Below, piece after piece: positions 6,254-7,792 of a stretch of 7,792 nucleotides of DNA. The DNA comes from Candidatus Aminicenantota bacterium. GTDB taxonomy: Bacteria > Acidobacteriota > UBA6911 > RPQK01 > JAJDTT01. Numbering within the stretch: the stretch's first letter is position 1; the number at the start of each line of letters is the position of its first letter. The stretch spans positions 1 to 7,792 of the forward strand of contig JAPOYZ010000539.1 of NCBI GenBank assembly GCA_026706325.1, in the 5' to 3' direction. The notes beneath the pieces were generated by a model. That model did no database searches. It was given only the letters and a program-made list of their open reading frames with translations, and was not told where the DNA came from. The translations under genes were made by a program, and so were the position numbers.

Positions 6254-7792
6254 GAATCCTCTCCGTGCCGATTCTCCCGCCGCAATCGTCCCCACGACAG
6301 GGGCTTTCGTTTCAGTCAAGGCTCGTATCCGCGCTTGCATACGTGGAATGATTCTCTCCGTCTGCCTGCTCTGGACCATGCCCGACGCGGCTGCGGTTCT
6401 GACGTTGCGGACAGGCAGTCACAACGGAGTTCCTCCTTTCCCCCGGACCAATGGAAGACAGATCGCCAGCAACTCCAAGGGAATCTGGTTCCTGGCCCAC
6501 GACGGCGCCGCCGCCGGGAACCCCACCGTTTTCCTCTCGACGTCCAAAGACTCCCGTCCTGAATTTGCCGGCGATTTCACCCCTGCCATGGCCATGGCAG
6601 GGGGGTCGAGCCGGCCGGTCCTGACCGGTCCGTTCGCGGGGGCGCGGGCGGCGAGCCTGGTCATCGGCCGGGACGACATCCTGCACCTGGTCTTCCAGAG
6701 TTCCGAACCGCAAGGGATCTGGTATGCGCGGTGCCCAGCCGGAGGCATGAACCCGTCGGCGAGCCTGGGAAGGAGAGAGAATTGGACCCGGGCCGACGGC
6801 AGTACCCCAGGTCCCGAAAGAATCGATCACGGCGAGGGGACCGAATTCGGGGACCTGGTGATCGATGCCCGCGGGCGGCCCTGGATCCTCTACAGCCAGA
6901 CCGTTCCGGCCACCGGCGAGAACTTCTATGAGGTCCGGGACAAAGGGCATTCGTACTCGAGGCGCGCCCGCCGGCCGGCCCGGCAACTCTGGGCGGCTTC
7001 GCCAAGAGACGGCGATTGGATCCGGCGGCCCCTGACGCGGCCGGGAGATTTCGGTGCGCCGATCGCCGATCTGGACCGCTCCGGCACCTTGCACCTGACG
7101 TCCTCGAGAAAGGGGTTCAACCGCCTCTTCTATTTCCAATTCCCCGATTTCACCGGGGACTTCGACCGCCGGCACGACTTCGCCGCTTCCGCTCCACGGG
7201 TTCCCTGGACCGGAACCGGATTCGTCAGCCACAGCGTCATCGGCTGGGGCCGGCACGCCCTGGTGGCTTGGGAAAAGGTGGAGCATCAGGTTCTGTACGC
7301 CTTCTTCGACGGAGAAACCTGGACCGTCCAGGGACTTCACTCGAGTCCGGAGCATTTCCATCACCCCATTCTGGTTCGAGATCAACACGACGTGGGGTGG
7401 GTCTTCTGGACCAACACGACGCGGAGCCACACCTTCTATTCCCGGTGGCTGGGGTCCCGATTCGGCGCTCCTTACGAGGGACGAACGGTCGGAGGAGATC
7501 CGGTTCCCCACGAAGAAATGACCCGAGCGCCCTCCCTGAGTCATTTCCACACCGTGGGAAAGGAAGCGGGAACACATTCAAGGGCTCTGGGTCTGGCGCT
7601 GGCCACCCGGGGCGCCGGCGGAGGCGTCTTCTTCGACACCTTGAAGATCCCGGACCTGAATCCGGGCCCGGGCCACAAGGTCCTCTTTCTCGACATGCTC
7701 GAAGTGAGCGCTCTGGACGACCTGCGGCGCTCCCTCCACCCCATGAGGAAGCATCCGGCCAACCCGGTCCTGCGGACGGGTCCCCCCGGAAC
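6252..7792 (+). CDS. Exported beta-propeller protein, entering a glycoside-hydrolase-like domain; cut by the window edge
   Basis: This frame has no stop from the TGA at 6231-6233 to the window end, giving 513 codons from the ATG at 6252. A second ATG at 6348 is also possible but would leave the signal sequence without basic residues; the longer form has KARIRACIRG before the hydrophobic MILSVCLLW core and a possible cleavage site after PDAAA. Neither start has a strong ribosome binding site. The mature part holds about seven propeller-like repeats with strands such as DDILHLVFQ, RGRPWILYSQ, SGTLHLTSS, RHALVAWE and HDVGWVFW. After them, LDDLRRSLHP-MRKHPANPVL resembles the opening of the five-bladed propellers of GH32/GH43/GH130-like proteins. 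I recognise the fold pattern, not a specific enzyme, and the catalytic part would lie beyond the edge. It shares its repeat style with the PHP lipoprotein upstream. Confidence 0.8.
   Translation, partial: MNPLRADSPAAIVPTTGAFVSVKARIRACIRGMILSVCLLWTMPDAAAVLTLRTGSHNGVPPFPRTNGRQIASNSKGIWFLAHDGAAAGNPTVFLSTSKDSRPEFAGDFTPAMAMAGGSSRPVLTGPFAGARAASLVIGRDDILHLVFQSSEPQGIWYARCPAGGMNPSASLGRRENWTRADGSTPGPERIDHGEGTEFGDLVIDARGRPWILYSQTVPATGENFYEVRDKGHSYSRRARRPARQLWAASPRDGDWIRRPLTRPGDFGAPIADLDRSGTLHLTSSRKGFNRLFYFQFPDFTGDFDRRHDFAASAPRVPWTGTGFVSHSVIGWGRHALVAWEKVEHQVLYAFFDGETWTVQGLHSSPEHFHHPILVRDQHDVGWVFWTNTTRSHTFYSRWLGSRFGAPYEGRTVGGDPVPHEEMTRAPSLSHFHTVGKEAGTHSRALGLALATRGAGGGVFFDTLKIPDLNPGPGHKVLFLDMLEVSALDDLRRSLHPMRKHPANPVLRTGPPG

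Noticed and set aside
6312..7577. 421-codon minus-strand open frame
   Set aside because: It is antisense to the plus-strand propeller gene. Its product is Pro/Gly/Arg-rich with no recognisable domain, and GC-rich coding DNA often leaves such a frame open.
1..7792. CRISPR array, tRNA, rRNA or transposase gene
   Set aside because: I saw no regularly spaced repeats, no cloverleaf-like structure and no transposase or recombinase motifs in either strand.

Overview
The window looks like a piece of a GC-rich Gram-negative (diderm) bacterial genome. It encodes an RND-type tripartite efflux adaptor and permease, a lipoprotein with a clear lipobox, and exported beta-propeller proteins. Large secreted proteins of this style, which pair propellers with PHP or glycoside-hydrolase-like domains, are familiar from Acidobacteriota and related environmental lineages. 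That assignment is an impression from protein style only; there is no marker gene here to confirm it.

Layout. Positions 1-1360 (minus strand) hold an efflux pair: a periplasmic adaptor (227-1360, TTG start with a good Shine-Dalgarno) and the N-terminus of an RND permease whose start codon overlaps the adaptor stop (ATGA). Positions 1361-1642 are a divergent intergenic region with a compact element of two hairpins (1455-1533) and a duplicated 10-bp word. On the plus strand a small three-helix membrane protein (1643-2053) is followed at once, through a TGATG overlap at 2051-2055, by a long lipoprotein gene (2104-5025, or from 2053). This protein joins an N-terminal domain, a roughly seven-bladed beta-propeller and a C-terminal PHP metallohydrolase domain of DUF3604-like type with its metal ligands intact. 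After a structured spacer comes a lower-GC gene for a membrane-anchored protein with carboxypeptidase-regulatory-like (Ig-like) repeats (5241-6224). The window ends inside a second exported propeller protein (6252 to the edge), which reads without a stop to base 7792 and seems to be entering a glycoside-hydrolase-like second domain.

What stands out. The lower-GC gene and its upstream hairpin lie between two copies of a 19-bp direct repeat (5016-5034 and 6235-6253, 18/19 identical). The first copy covers the last codons and stop of the PHP gene; the second covers the likely start of the next propeller gene. A third, inverted copy of the repeat core lies at 5082-5091. The simplest reading is a small cassette placed between two propeller-protein genes that may once have been adjacent. 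This is inference from sequence pattern and base composition. How the genes work together is not established: the plus-strand block encodes cell-envelope or secreted proteins, and the efflux pair is probably a separate transcription unit.
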